Positions 1-12,001 of a DNA stretch of 64,000 nt are shown one piece after another. The notes below the pieces were generated by a model. That model saw nothing but the letters and a program-made list of their open reading frames with translations. It did not search any database and was not told the DNA's origin. Numbering within the stretch: the stretch's first letter is position 1; every line of letters starts with the position of its first letter. The stretch is from Cercospora beticola (Eukaryota; Ascomycota; Dothideomycetes; Mycosphaerellales; Mycosphaerellaceae): the NCBI RefSeq assembly GCF_033473495.1, contig NC_088939.1, positions 620,001-684,000 of the forward strand, in the 5' to 3' direction. Made by a program: the position numbers and the translations under genes.

Positions 1-1552
1 AGAAGAAAGGTACATTTGTCCAACTGCACCTGCCGTGTCTGGACTGCCCTGATTCCACGACAGTATTGAGTAAGATCTTTCTCTCACATCTGGTGCGCTC
101 AACGGTCCGCTAAAGGCAAACATTTTGCTCGTACCTGTCGAACCACGGATCACAAATACAGCCTCTCAGCTCGGATTACAACGATGAATTCGCGTATTTC
201 GATCGTCCATGCTCCCGTCGCTCCGCAGGCAGCTCTGTGAGCACACCGAGATTCCGCTGGCGCCGGGTTTCAAGTACCTTATTGCTCCTCAACGGATTTC
301 CTGCCGCAGAACGGACTACACACCACTGATGGACAACTCCGACCAAGGCCAGTCCATGCTACCTTGTATTGCTTACTCGTACTCTTTCCCTCAACTGTGC
401 ACAGCCACACTTCAGTCACATCAAGTCGGAGTTCTGTCCGGAACGTACTGAGTCGCCTCCCGGCTTTATCCAGCATCAAGGCTTGCCACGCGTCGAAGAA
501 CTTTCCGAAATGCTGCATAGATTGCGGCGAGCGCACTCAGCACGAAAAGCTTGAGTCACGCCTTTCGAGCCTTGAGCAAGCGAGGCGGAGCTTTACCGAC
601 ATTAGGTCAAGACTTGAAACGAGTCGACGATTCAGGAGAAGAAGGTTAGTAACCCTGTGCCTGTATGCATTTCTGTCCGAGTGGCAAGATCGCGCAATGC
701 GCATGGGACGCACGCGAGGTAGGCGATTACATTTCGTTAGTGTCGCGTCTGCTCTTCTTGACGTCTGAAGACGAGAGTTTGAAGTCAGCGTTGACGACTA
801 GCCCGCAGTAGCTTGACGGAACTTGTCGATGTGTAGGCGGACTCGTCCAGCACATGTCCAAAAATTGGCATTTGACGGCATCGCCTTCTACATACATCAT
901 TTCTCTGCGATGGAAGCGCTTCTGGGTTTGTCATTTTCTTAATTTCGGTTGCAATCGTCTACAAAGATCACGTCGCTAGTCAGAGGCCCACTCTCGAGCA
1001 TGTATTGTTCGGACGAATGGACGTCCTACCGTCCGAATTGAGAAATGCAGGTCGATCGCCTTTGGTATGGAACCACAGCTACCAAATCCAGGCGAATATG
1101 CACTTCTTCAGAGATGCCCCGACGAGACGGCGGTCGAAGTATCTCAGTAAATTACCATCACAAGTTGCCTACGTTCGCACCTTTCTATTCCTCCAAGATA
1201 CGAGAATTGTGCTTCTTGGTCGCTTGCAAATGGCAGTGATCTATGAGCTGTTCGATTCGATCTTCTCTACCACTTTCCAAACTTATATCGTATCGCACGG
1301 TCCTTCCATATCCATGTTTCTGCTGTCAAGCAGTATGGACCCTAAGCAAGCAAATATCTACAGAGGCCGTGGACGAGCTCCACTTCAGAGTGTGCTCATT
1401 CCTGAAGCCTGCGCCGTTGTAATGCACGCAACTATGATGGAGCTTTTGGGAGTTCTCCGACTCTCTGGGAAACAGATAGCAGGAGCGGAAAATGAAGAGT
1501 GCGGTAGGGAGCAGTAGATATTGAAGTTCCCTCATCTATCTCTTCCACTCTC
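1..1552. other. Intergenic, no gene recognised
   Basis: I read both strands and see no conserved protein, no convincing exon chain and no RNA gene. Open frames here are short and lack recognisable domains. The right end is the 3' flank of DBP7, whose stop codon is at 1553. Confidence 0.5.
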
Positions 1553-3936
1553 TCATCCCAAATTAAACTCACTCGCACCGCCCATCTTCCTCGACATCTG
1601 CTGCATTTTCCTCTTCGCAGCCTCCGCATCCGCGACCTCCGTAACATCATCCAACGCACCCGCCGACCGCTTCCCATCACCCTTCCCACCATTCTTCGCA
1701 GCAGCATTCGCAATCGCCTGCGCCTTCCCCTTCTTATCCTTCCCAGCCCCCGGTCTCGCACCAGGAACTCTAATCGCACCCGGCTTATCCCTCAACGCAA
1801 AAGCCTTCGCCAAATGCCCCAAATGTAATTCCTGCATATTAAAAATCCCTCGCTCAGCAGAAACATGCGTCGCATAAGCTCTCACATGCGATTGAAAAGC
1901 TCTCCTCGCCTGTTCCAAATGTTTCGGATTCTCAAGCGCCCATCTCTCAATATCCAATTGAAAATCCGTTGCGATTTGTTCCCATTCCCGGCCTTGTACG
2001 ACTCCACTCGTAGGCGAGAAGCCCTTGCGCAGTAATTCTTCCGCATCGTGGCGAGTGAGATTTTTCGGTTTGGATTCTTTCAAAATTTCGATATACCCTT
2101 CTTCGCAGCCTGGTTGGAGGAATATCATGGCTCGGCCGTCGCGGCCTGCGCGGGCTGTGCGGCCTATGCGGTGGAGGTGGTCGTCTTTGCTGAAGGGGGG
2201 GTCGTATTCGATTACGAGGTCGACGTTGGGGAGATCGAGACCGCGGGCTGCGACGTCGGTGCAGACGAGGACGGCCGGGTCTTCGGTTGTGGAGAAGGCT
2301 TTGAGGGTGCTGGTTCGGGTTGCTTGTTGGAGGGAGCCGTGGAGGCGGTAGATTTTGATTTCTCCGGAGTCGCGGCTAGAAATTGAGGTGGAGGTGCCTT
2401 GGGTACGGGTTTCTGCGATTGTGGTGCCTTGGGCGATTTTGTTTTTGTCGGCTGTGGAGGTGCTGTGTTTGCCGGGGTTGTGTTGTTTTGCTATACTGGG
2501 CTGTTCCTCTGCTGTGGATGCTGTTTTGTCGCCCCGTGTGAGGAGCTCGAAGTGAAAGTCTACGCTGTCTGCGCAGCTCATGAAGACTATGCACTTCATT
2601 ACGCTGCCTTTGCGTTTGAATTGTTGTTTGAGGGTTGCAACCAGTGTGACGAGTCTTTGTTTTGGTGGAACGACGGCATAACTCTGCTTCAGCTGTGCTG
2701 GTGCAGAGAAGTTGTTCTCCTCGGTCTCGCCTTCTGCCTGTGCCGTCGAACCATTGTCCACAGCTATCGAGACAGGATCTTTCAGCGAGATAGCGCGTAG
2801 CTGTTCTACGTTGGATTTGATCGTGGCCGAGCAGAGTACTGTCGTTCGCTTCTCCGGTAAGCCTTGATCTTTGTCAGCTTCAAATTTCCTCGATAACTTA
2901 GGAGGTGAGTTGACACCAACAAGCACTTACCTGGCGGCGGTTGTTCTACTCGCTTCCTCGAGCGTAGATTCAGCACACTGACAATCTTCTGGATATCTTG
3001 CTCGAAGCCCAACTCCATGAGACGATCGCCTTCATCGAGCACTAACCATCGCACCATTGACAAATCTAATGCTTCTGTATGCTCCAAATGATCGGCCATA
3101 CGTCCTGGCGTGGCGACAAGGATGTTCAGACCCTTTCTGACGCGGGACTTCTCACTCTTCTTGTTCTCACCACCCACAACAGTCCCGCCAACAATCCAGT
3201 GGTAACATGACAGGAGTGAGTCAAGCACGCTTGCTATTTGTCGAGCAAGTTCGCGTGTAGGAGCCAGTACGATGGCAAATAGCCCGCTATGTCGATCGAA
3301 TTTGCCTCCTTCGTCCTTCATGCGTTTCGAGATAAGTGATATTCGCTCGATGATCGGAAGGAGGTATGCCAGCGTCTTTCCAGAACCAGTTTGTGCTTGT
3401 ATGAACGCGTCAGTGTTCTCGGAGACCAGTTGTGCTACTGCCTTTCGTTGAATAGCGGTGGGAGCAGTGATCTTCAGCTTGTTGAGCAGGTGAGAGGCCA
3501 GTGTGGATGATAGTCCAAGAGAGGTGAACTTGGCCGTCTCATCGTTGGCAAGAGGTGCATTACTCGCTTGCACTTCTTCGTCTTGAATTTCTGGCTTTGC
3601 TTCGCGTGGCGCGGTAGCCGATTTGTTGAAGGAGAAAAGCGAGGAGATAACTTGGCCGTCCTTGGTTTTCGGCAAGACATCATGGCCAACGCGAGCTCGT
3701 TTTGCTGGTCGTTCGGCAAAGCGGTCTTTGTTATCGTCTTGAGGAATAACTTTCGAGGGGTTGGCACTCGCATCGTCGGCTTGAGAGGCTCGTTCCTGTG
3801 CTTTTTTGCGTCCATATTCGGCCGACTTCCTTGCGGTCAGACGGTCCTTCCAGCTTCCGCCTTTCACTTTTGTTCTGGGCGCACTAAACGCATCGCTCGG
3901 CAGCTCAAAATTGAGCATCAACCCATCGTCGGCCAT
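1553..3936 (-). CDS. DBP7: ATP-dependent DEAD-box RNA helicase DBP7 (60S ribosome biogenesis)
   Basis: Two exons, 3936-2931 and 2862-1553, joined over a 68-nt intron (2930-2863), give 771 residues. The start [10 protein letters not shown] and the following basic stretch match the Dbp7 family. Helicase motifs run in order: QTGSGKT (I), PTRELARQ (Ia), TPGR (Ib), the Dbp7-typical [12 protein letters not shown] (II), CSAT (III), then in exon 2 [16 protein letters not shown] and [11 protein letters not shown] (VI). The exon junction falls just before the conserved [13 protein letters not shown] block, so the splice is well supported. Family knowledge: Dbp7 is a nucleolar helicase acting on pre-60S particles. 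The C-terminus is Lys/Ala-rich. It is divergently arranged with PAN6. Confidence 0.95.
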
Positions 3937-4223
3937 GATGGAAATGCGATGCGGTTTGTGTATGCAGCACTGCTAGCCCAAGTCGACTTTTTCGAGAATC
4001 TGCCGCCAGGGTGCAGCACTAGCGCCAACCTTAAATCACAGAGCAAGGTCATAGCTCGCCTCGATCCAATGCTCACGACTCCGCCGTAGACATGAGGATG
4101 TTCCACTTCGTCCAGATGGGATTGAGTCATCGGAGCCGCCATGGAGCTGCGTAGAGCATCGCATTCGTTCAGACATCACTCTGCTTAGCCACTTCCTCCG
4201 GCGACCTCGACAGCGTCCTCACG
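3937..4223. promoter_or_regulatory. Shared divergent promoter region DBP7/PAN6
   Basis: These 287 bp separate the two divergent start codons, so both 5' control regions must lie here or overlap the genes. No specific factor site is claimed. Confidence 0.5.
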
Positions 4224-5306
4224 ATGCTCGCCCGATCGATCACCCGCGTTCTCAAGCCCGCCCGACCCATTGTGCCCGCGCTGAGCACATTCTCACGAGC
4301 TATTCATGTTTCACGTGATGTTACCGATATACGCCAGCGGCGGCGTTCGCTCTTGCTCGGAGGAGAGACAGTCGGCCTCGTGCCCACCATGGGCGCCCTT
4401 CACGCAGGGCACATTTCGCTAGTAAGAGCCGCGGCAGCAGAGAATAGCAAGGTCTTCGTGTCGATATACGTGAATCCGACACAATTCGGCGTAAACGAGG
4501 ACCTGGACAGCTACCCGAAAACTTGGGAAAGCGACATGGAGAAGCTCCAGAAACTCGACACCGAATTGAGTAAGAATGGGCAGGGCAGGATTGATGTGGT
4601 GTTCGCCCCTACAACCAAGGCTATGTATCCTACACTGCCACCGGACTCAAGCATACCCGGTCAAGGCTCCTTCGTCACCATCACACCGCTGGGCAACTTG
4701 CTCGAGGGCAAGAGCAGGCCCGTTTTCTTCCGCGGCGTAGCAACAGTCTGCATGAAGCTGTTCAACATATGCCAGGCAGATCGCGTGTACTTTGGGCAGA
4801 AGGACGTGCAGCAGACTGTGGTGATAAAGAGGCTGGTCAAGGACTTCCATTTGGACACAGAAGTGCGCATTCTGCCTACAGAACGAGAGCCAGACGGTTT
4901 AGCCATGAGCAGCAGGAACGTATACCTTGGCGAGAGGAGAAGGACGACCGGCATTGTGCTGAACAAAGCTTTGCGAGCTGCTGAGGCTGCATACTTGAAG
5001 GGCAAGCGGATGAGGGACGAGATACTGGCGCATGCCTGGGATGAGGTGAACATTAGACAATTGGAGCAAGAAGAGGAGGCAGAGACTGAGCGAGCAATGT
5101 TTGAAGTGGACTACATCTCACTCGCAGATCCGGATACTATGGAAGAGGTGGACAACGTGGACTCAAGCCGGGGCGCCATCCTCAGCGGCGCCGTCAAGAT
5201 GCTCCCACTGGAAGCTACCCAAGAAGGGGAGAGGCTGGGCTTGGGAGACGACAAGGTGCCCGTGCGGCTGATTGACAACATCGTGCTGTCGCCGAAAGTG
5301 CCTTGA
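4224..5306 (+). CDS. PAN6: Pantoate-beta-alanine ligase (pantothenate synthetase)
   Basis: A single 360-codon exon. The enzyme condenses D-pantoate with beta-alanine using ATP to make pantothenate, the coenzyme A precursor. Visible signatures are LVPTMGALHAGH (the HIGH-like nucleotide-binding motif, about residues 52-63), VNPTQF, the YFGQKD block and MSSRN (KMSKS-like loop). It is longer than bacterial PanC mainly through an Arg-rich N-terminus of about 30 residues and insertions before the C-terminus. The N-terminus (LARSITRVLKPARP) has the look of a mitochondrial presequence, which is an inference. The start is the first ATG in frame. Confidence 0.95.
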   Translation: MLARSITRVLKPARPIVPALSTFSRAIHVSRDVTDIRQRRRSLLLGGETVGLVPTMGALHAGHISLVRAAAAENSKVFVSIYVNPTQFGVNEDLDSYPKTWESDMEKLQKLDTELSKNGQGRIDVVFAPTTKAMYPTLPPDSSIPGQGSFVTITPLGNLLEGKSRPVFFRGVATVCMKLFNICQADRVYFGQKDVQQTVVIKRLVKDFHLDTEVRILPTEREPDGLAMSSRNVYLGERRRTTGIVLNKALRAAEAAYLKGKRMRDEILAHAWDEVNIRQLEQEEEAETERAMFEVDYISLADPDTMEEVDNVDSSRGAILSGAVKMLPLEATQEGERLGLGDDKVPVRLIDNIVLSPKVP

Positions 5307-6356
5307 AGACGCTGGCATTGATATCAAGTGCTCAAGACTGCGCATGCAATCGCTCGCACATGCCACATAGGAGTGGCATTCACCTGGCTGACCATTGTTG
5401 GTCGCGAGAGAGCCTTCTTCACGTGGCCCGGTCTGACCGTCTCGCAGCTCATGAGGTGGTCATCATCTGTCTATCAAGCCGATAGAACACGCATGAGGTT
5501 AATTCAGCTGGAAGGCGTGTGAGAGACGGCGCCCACAAGCAGATCAAGCCAGAACGCGCTTTTGCTCGCGTCTCCCAAGATGTCGATGTTGCGTGTGTAT
5601 GGAAGGTTTCTCATATGTTCGGGCCTCCAAATATGCGGCAGCTCAAGAAGCGGTCACTAGAGCTGGACCACTCGAGCAGCTGCCTACTGCGACCACGCTA
5701 TCAGTCGACATGTTGCAGCCGTTGCAACCGAAAGAGCTCAGAGAGGCAAGGCTGGCTAGCCCCATTGCGCATAAAACTGTTCCATCTGACCTTGTGCTTG
5801 GATGATCGAAGACTTGTCGATACCGATCAAGTAATTGAGGTGACACGATATCAGCCGGCCACGTCGTCAACTTAAGGCAGAGACTACACGACGGGTCTGT
5901 GATAATATCTCATCGATTGTAAGCTCTTCAGCTTTCCCGTGTAGCCAGTCGAAAAGTGATGACAGGTTGCTGCGAAGCAAAGCCTTAACACGAGCCATCG
6001 CTTCATACATGCGATACGATTCACAAGCCTCACCTTAAATATGTGTAGATCTATGCATATAGACGTAGAGCCGCAAGAGAAGGTTCCGACCATTACGATG
6101 TGGCACATCAATTCCCCAAACAGGACAGCCCACTTTTTGAGCTACCGTACATCATGCATCACCGTCGTCAACGTCCGACCCCAATTTTTCTCCGCATCAC
6201 AATGCTCCCGGAGGTGTCGGTCAAGCATATAGGCTGTGGAGTATACGTTGGAGCGATATTCGGAAGTTGAATCTGTAGATTCGCGACTCCGGCCCTTGAA
6301 CTCTGGAAAGAGCTGGTGCGGCACACCGACACGCTGGCATTTCTACATTTCTCACA
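5307..6356. other. Intergenic, no gene recognised
   Basis: About 1 kb between PAN6 and the MFS gene. Short open frames on both strands show no recognisable domain. It holds the 3' flank of PAN6 and the upstream region of the MFS gene. Confidence 0.5.
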
Positions 6357-8127
6357 ATGTCGAGCGAGAAGCCCTCAATAACATCCGGTCATAATGGAGT
6401 AAGATCTTATCAACTACAAACAATATCTCTGATAGAGATAACTAACACTTCCACTCAGACCCTCCCTCAGAATGCCCACCACTACCACGGAACCACCCCA
6501 AGCCCTCCCTCCTCAGAAAAACAACCACTCGAAACACAACCACCTTCATCACCACCATCCGACCCCTCAACCCTCGAATCCGCCCCCTCAAATGACACAG
6601 ACCCATCTCCAAAAGAAACCCGCCACATCCTCCGCCTCATCGACCTCCGCCTCCTCCCCATCTTGGCAGCCCTCTACTCCTTCGCCCTCATCGACCGCAC
6701 CAACCTCGCCAACGCTCGCGTAGCAGGCGCAAATTCCGATCTCGGCCTCGAAATCGGAGAACGCTATTCCATCGTGACCATGATGTTTTTTATTCCTTAT
6801 ATTTTATTCGAATTACCGAGTAATATTTTGCTACGAAAAGTGGGACCTGCGATTTGGTTGAGTGGGTTGGCGACGTTGTTTGGGGTTGTGAGTTTATGTT
6901 GTGGGTTTGTGGGGGATTGGACGGAGTTGTTGGGGTGTAGAGTTGTGCTTGGGGCGTTGGAGGCTGGTGAGTTGAACGCGTAGGGTGCGAATGGGGGAGG
7001 GAGAGGAGAGAGGTTTCGTTTTTGACTGACGTTGGATGATGTGTAGGGTTCTATCCGGGGTGTGTGTATCTTTTGTCGTGCTGGTATGTGCGATATGAGA
7101 TTCAGAAGAGATTTAGTGTGTTTTATATGGTTGCTACGTTGGCTTCTGGGTTGGCGAATGTGTTGGCTTATGGATTGAGTCAGATGGAGGGGACTGCGGG
7201 AATTCGAGGGTGGAGGTGGATGTGAGTGTTCTTGCATTCGTCTTACTATGGAGGAGGTTTACGCGGCTGACGATTATCGTGTGAAGCTTCATTATTGAGG
7301 GTTTGATCACAGTCGCACTCGGACTGGTGTCGGTCTTCATCATTGTGCCTTTTCCCGACAAGGCGACCAGGAAGGGTCTATTCGGACGGAAGCCTTTTCT
7401 CTCAGCGCGGCAAGCCAGTATCGTGATGGCCCGCCTCGAGAAGGACAGAGGAGATGCGGTTTCTGACGAGATGACCATGAGGAACATCCTTCGCTACATT
7501 TGCGATTGGAAGGTCCTCGAATGGGCGTGGCTCTATCTCATCGCGGCCACAGTGTCCTATTCCTTCAGTCTCTTCCTGCCGATCATTCTTCAGAATGATC
7601 TGGGATACTCGACTGTGCAAGCACAAGTTCTCTCATTTCCGCCTTACGCGGTAGCCGCTCCTTGGATGCTCATCACGGCCTGGATTGGCGATCGCTACCG
7701 GAAGCGCGGCCATCTCATCATCTTCAACAGCGCGGTAGCTCTCATCGGTCTGGCCATGATCGGCTTCGCGACCTCGAGTCCCCGGGCGAGATATGCTGGC
7801 ACTTTCCTGGGCGTGGCAGCAGGCAACTCCAACGTTCCGACGATCCTTACCTATATGCACAACAACATCGTTGGAAATACGAAACGTGCGGTAGCGAGCG
7901 CGGTCCTGGTCGGGGCAAGCGGGATAAGTGGCATCATTGCTGCGAATATCTTTCGGCAACAAGACGCGCCCGGTTACAAGCCCGCCTTGATAACGGTCAT
8001 TGTGATGAATGCGTCGAGTATCTTGCTCGTGTCAAAGAACTTTTGGCTGTACAGGAAGCTCAATCGGAAAGCGGATCGAGGAGAGATCCTGATAGAAGGT
8101 CAGCAAGGGTTCAGATTGACACTGTAG
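6357..8127 (+). CDS. MFS permease, anion:cation symporter type (allantoate/nicotinate permease-like)
   Basis: Four exons: 6357-6398, 6459-6966, 7047-7221 and 7287-8127, total 521 residues. Introns have GT..AG ends; the first (60 nt) has a CTAAC branch site and is a multiple of three, so its removal is likely but not forced by frame. The N-terminus is Pro/Thr/Ser-rich and cytoplasmic. TM1 begins near LRLIDLRLLPILAALYSFALIDRTNL; the RTNLANAR segment and the later GWRWIFIIEG block typify the fungal ACS (Dal5/Tna1-like) family. About 12 membrane segments are expected. Substrate cannot be read from sequence; organic anions such as allantoate or nicotinate are family precedents. Confidence 0.88.
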
Positions 8128-9987
8128 TGCGGAGATAGAGTCTAGCCAGGCGGGAATTATTTTCCTCCTTGGGGTGAATGCGCGTTCATTGCCACCAGCG
8201 CGAACGTATCGATAGCGTTGTAGCCTGCAGAATTGCAATGATGCCTAGCGAAAGACATTGTTATCTGAGTCATCATAAAGTTGACAACAATCGTGCAGCC
8301 TCCGATTGGCAGGTGCGGTGGCTTTCTATTAGATCTTGCGACTTCATGTGACACGATCCATCTCCACGTGCGCGAGCGTTATACGTATGGCGTGGCATCA
8401 CCTACCGACCCTATGGTCGTCCATACGTTTCAGCCATGTGCCGGCGTATGGTAGTAGGCCGCACCCCGGCCTGCTTTCTACAACCGTTCGCGCCGGTTGT
8501 CAGAACTAGACCGGCCGGCGTGTACTAGTCTGTTGAGAATGCGGAGATGCCGTCATGTTTCAGGTACGTTTTGTGCAGATGTCCCAAGATAACGATCCCT
8601 ATGGCAGTAGCAACCGCATCTCTGACTGCTTGGGATGCTCGGCTAAGCAGACCTGGGACTTCATTCCGCTTCGAGGCATTCTGTGCAGATTCGTCTATGG
8701 CGGCCATAGCCATCCCACGTCAATGGACATGCTCGGATGCCAGAAGACGCCGCCAGAGTCGTATTCATCCCCTCATGTCTCAATGAGGGCAGCGCGGTCG
8801 TTCCATGATACCTCCGCAATATCTCCGGAGGCGCCAGTGATGGGATATCAGAGTATCGGAGGGAGGTGTTGCTCCGCGTGCGGATGTATTGTACTCTTGT
8901 CGATAGATTACACTATCAGGATAGAAGGTCTTGCTTTCCGCTTTCAGGCATTTCACGCCCGAGTTGTGTGAAGTACGCAAGTACTTGTGGTCTAGGTAGC
9001 GGTCGTGCCTGTTCTACCGCCAGCCCTACAGCCTTCCGTGCCATTCTTCCGAAGTCGCGTGGGGTTCATGTGCGCTCGCAACATGGAGAGACCTGGTTTG
9101 TAGACCTGGAAGGGACGTCAAAACGAGGGGAAAGGGTGTCTTGAGGGCGACGAGGGTGCTGTGGCTCGCGCGCCCAGGGACTTCTCCAAGGTCCTCTTCT
9201 GTGGCCCACAACGGCGGGTTTTGGTTATGTCCATCGTCCATGTCATTATCTCTCCCAATCATGTGCTTTTCATTATCGTGCAGGTGCCACCGCCGGTATG
9301 AGAGTGTCGCTGCCTTGCTTCGAGCGGGGGATGGCCTCAGGTGTCTGTTGGCAGTGCTTGAGCGGCCTCTTTTCGTCTTGCGCAGGCTTGCGTTGCTTGA
9401 TGACATAATGCCAAACGCGACCAAGGCGCAGCTTGTGTCCGCAGATGACCTCTCTCGTGCAGCGCCAAGTGCTCAGGCAAGCGCGATGAGGCACACTTCT
9501 GTGCACTGGTTGTGGCAGTTGTGCATGGCGCACCCAGCGGTCCTCGACGCCGGTCTCCGCAGTGGTGGGGCCTCCCAACACAGCCGTGAGCCTCATCTCT
9601 CCAATTAACCCGCGCGTGTGCTGCCGGTAGCTTTTCGCTCTCGCAGCACAGCGCGCATTCGAGTGCTTCGCGTCTGGGGATCGGCATGGGGTGTCATCAG
9701 CGGCGCCCTCAGTCGCCCGCCCGCTCCACGCATCCAGCATGGCCCAACTGGCGTTGCAGCGCGAAGGAACATGAGCCCGCCGTGCCACCAATCGTCGCGG
9801 CCACGGCCTGCGGCACGCTATCTCAATCTGCTCTACTGCGCCCCAGCATCCTTGCTCCATCGTCTACTGTCGCGTGGGTTCTATTAGATTGGCACCCTGC
9901 CCGGCTGCTGCTGCTTTTTTGTTTGTGCTTCCTCCCCAGACTTGACTCTCCAAGTGCACGCCCCAGGGACTGACAACTACCGCCGCC
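8128..9987. other. Long intergenic region, no gene recognised
   Basis: This 1.86-kb stretch between two permease genes has only short open frames without recognisable domains. Around 8480-8500 there is a small hairpin with 7-bp arms (ACAACCG/CGGTTGT). The right part is the upstream region of the amino-acid permease. Confidence 0.45.
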
Positions 9988-12001
9988 ATGGGACTGTTCG
10001 GCGACAAAGAGAAGGATGGCGACAACTCGTCCGGCAATGGCCCTGACATCGGCGAGGGCTTTTCCGCAGACAACGCCGATCAGCTTCAACGACATCTGGG
10101 GAACCGTCAAATTCAGCTCATCGCCATTGGAGGATCCATTGGTACCGCTCTGTTCGTCAGCATAGGAACTGGTCTGTACAAGGGCGGTGCTGCAAACCTG
10201 CTGCTGGCATATATTGTACAAAGTTGTGTCTTGGCCATGGTCAACAACTGTGTGGCTGAGATGACCACTGCCTATCCCGTATCTGGTGGCTTCATCAGAC
10301 ACGCGGGTGAATGGGTCGACGATGCGCTTGGCTTCATGGTTGGATGGAATTTGTGAGTGGCCCAGAATTGATATGTGAGAGCACTACATCTGCTAACACA
10401 ACGCACAGCTTCTTCTACGAGGCATTACTCGTGCCGTTCGAGATCTCCGCCTTTGTCCTGGTCTTGTCATTCTGGTCTGATAAAGCCACTGAACCTGGTC
10501 CTACTGTTGGAATCATCATTGGTGTCATCGCATGCTATGCGTGAGTTTCTACAACAATGCCAATTGATCGCCACTGACACGATCGCACAGCTTTATCAAC
10601 GTCCTCGCAGTCGGAGCTTTTGGAGAAGCCGAGTTCTGGCTGTCCGGCGGCAAGGTTATCCTGATTTTTATGCTCTTCTTCTTCACCTTCGTGACCATGG
10701 TTGGAGGTAACCCGCAAGGCGACGCATATGGATTCCGCAACTGGACCGACGGAGGCGCATTCCGCGAGTACATCACGACCGGTGACCTTGGACGCTTCGA
10801 AGGATTCTTGGGCGGCCTCACGTCTGCCGTCTTCACCGTCGTCGGTCCCGAATACATCTCGATCGTCGCTGCTGAAGCTATCCGGCCCCGCACTTACATC
10901 AAGGCCGCTTTCAAGATGGTCTATGTGCGCTTTGGTCTCTTCTGTAAGTGTTCTAACCCATTCTGGTATGTCGCTTCGGCAGCAACACTGACCACGATGA
11001 CTAGTCATCGTCGGAGCCTTGGCCGTTGGTATTGTCTGCTCTTCTCGCGACCAAAAGCTGAGGGATGTCGTCGAGGGCGGCGAGGGTAATGGCTCTGCTG
11101 CAGCGTCGCCGTATGTCATTGCCATGACCAACCTGGGTATCTCCGTGCTGCCAGACATCGTCAATGCGTAAGACTTCATACCCTCAGATCAATAAAGCAC
11201 ATGCTAACACAACCAGTCTTATCCTGACTTCGATCTTCTCTGCTGGCAACACATACACCTACTGCGCCATTCGTAACCTGTACTCACTGTCCCTGGAGGG
11301 GAGAGCTCCGAAATTCCTGCGACACTGCACAAAGAAGGGTGTGCCGATCTACTGCTTCGCCGTGGTTATGATCTTCCCAATGCTGTCCTTCGTTTCAGTC
11401 TCGAGCAGCTCCCGAGTTGCCATCACATGGTTCTCCAGCTTGGTCACTGGTGGAGGTACGTTGATCGTCCGTCGTGTGCGCGATGAAGTCCTACTGACTA
11501 GCCCCAGGTCTCATCAACTATGTCACCATGTGCATCACCTACATCCGATTCTACCAAGCGTGCAAGGTCCAAGGTCTCGATCGCAAGACCCTACCTTACA
11601 CCGGCTGGCTGCAGCCATGGTGCGCATATTTCGGCCTCGCATGGATGTTCACCGTCTGCTGCATCTACGGCTATACCTCATACCTTCCCTGGAGCACATC
11701 GAACTTCTTCTCGAACTACACGATGCAATTGTTCATCCCACCGCTGTTCATCATTTGGAAACTCATCCACAAGACCAAGTGGGTCAAGTCCGAAGATGCC
11801 GATCTTGTATGGGAGCGACCAGTTGTCGACGCCTACGAGCAGACATTTATTCACCCTCCGATTGGTTTCTGGACGGAGATGGGCCACCTCATTGGAATCA
11901 GGAAGCCAGAGGAGAAGGGATCGAACAGGAGAGTCAGTATTGTGCCGGACGATGTCATGCATGCGCAAACGAATTTGAATGCACAGCTCGAGAAGCGATG
12001 A
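9988..12001 (+). CDS. Amino-acid permease (APC superfamily, YAT/GAP type)
   Basis: Six exons: 9988-10352, 10409-10540, 10591-10943, 11005-11167, 11217-11455 and 11508-12001, giving 581 residues. Introns are 49-61 nt, several with CTAAC branch sites. Family marks are RHLGNRQIQLIAIGGSIGTALF in TM1, TTAYPVSGGFIRHAGEWVDDALGF, GPEYISIVAAEAIRPRTY, the SIFSAGNTYTYCAIRNLYSLSLEGRAP block and a C-terminal cytoplasmic tail after about 12 membrane segments. It imports amino acids by proton symport across the plasma membrane (family knowledge). Specificity is not readable. The C-terminus is convergent with the pyrimidine gene 1.5 kb downstream. Confidence 0.93.

Noticed and set aside
8480..8500. Hairpin with 7-bp arms in an intergenic region
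   Set aside because: Too short to be distinguished from chance; no associated gene end or RNA gene.
9246..9278. Two TTATC(T/G) words (GATA-factor type) about 700 bp upstream of the amino-acid permease
   Set aside because: Nitrogen control by GATA factors is plausible for a permease, but such short words are expected by chance at this distance.
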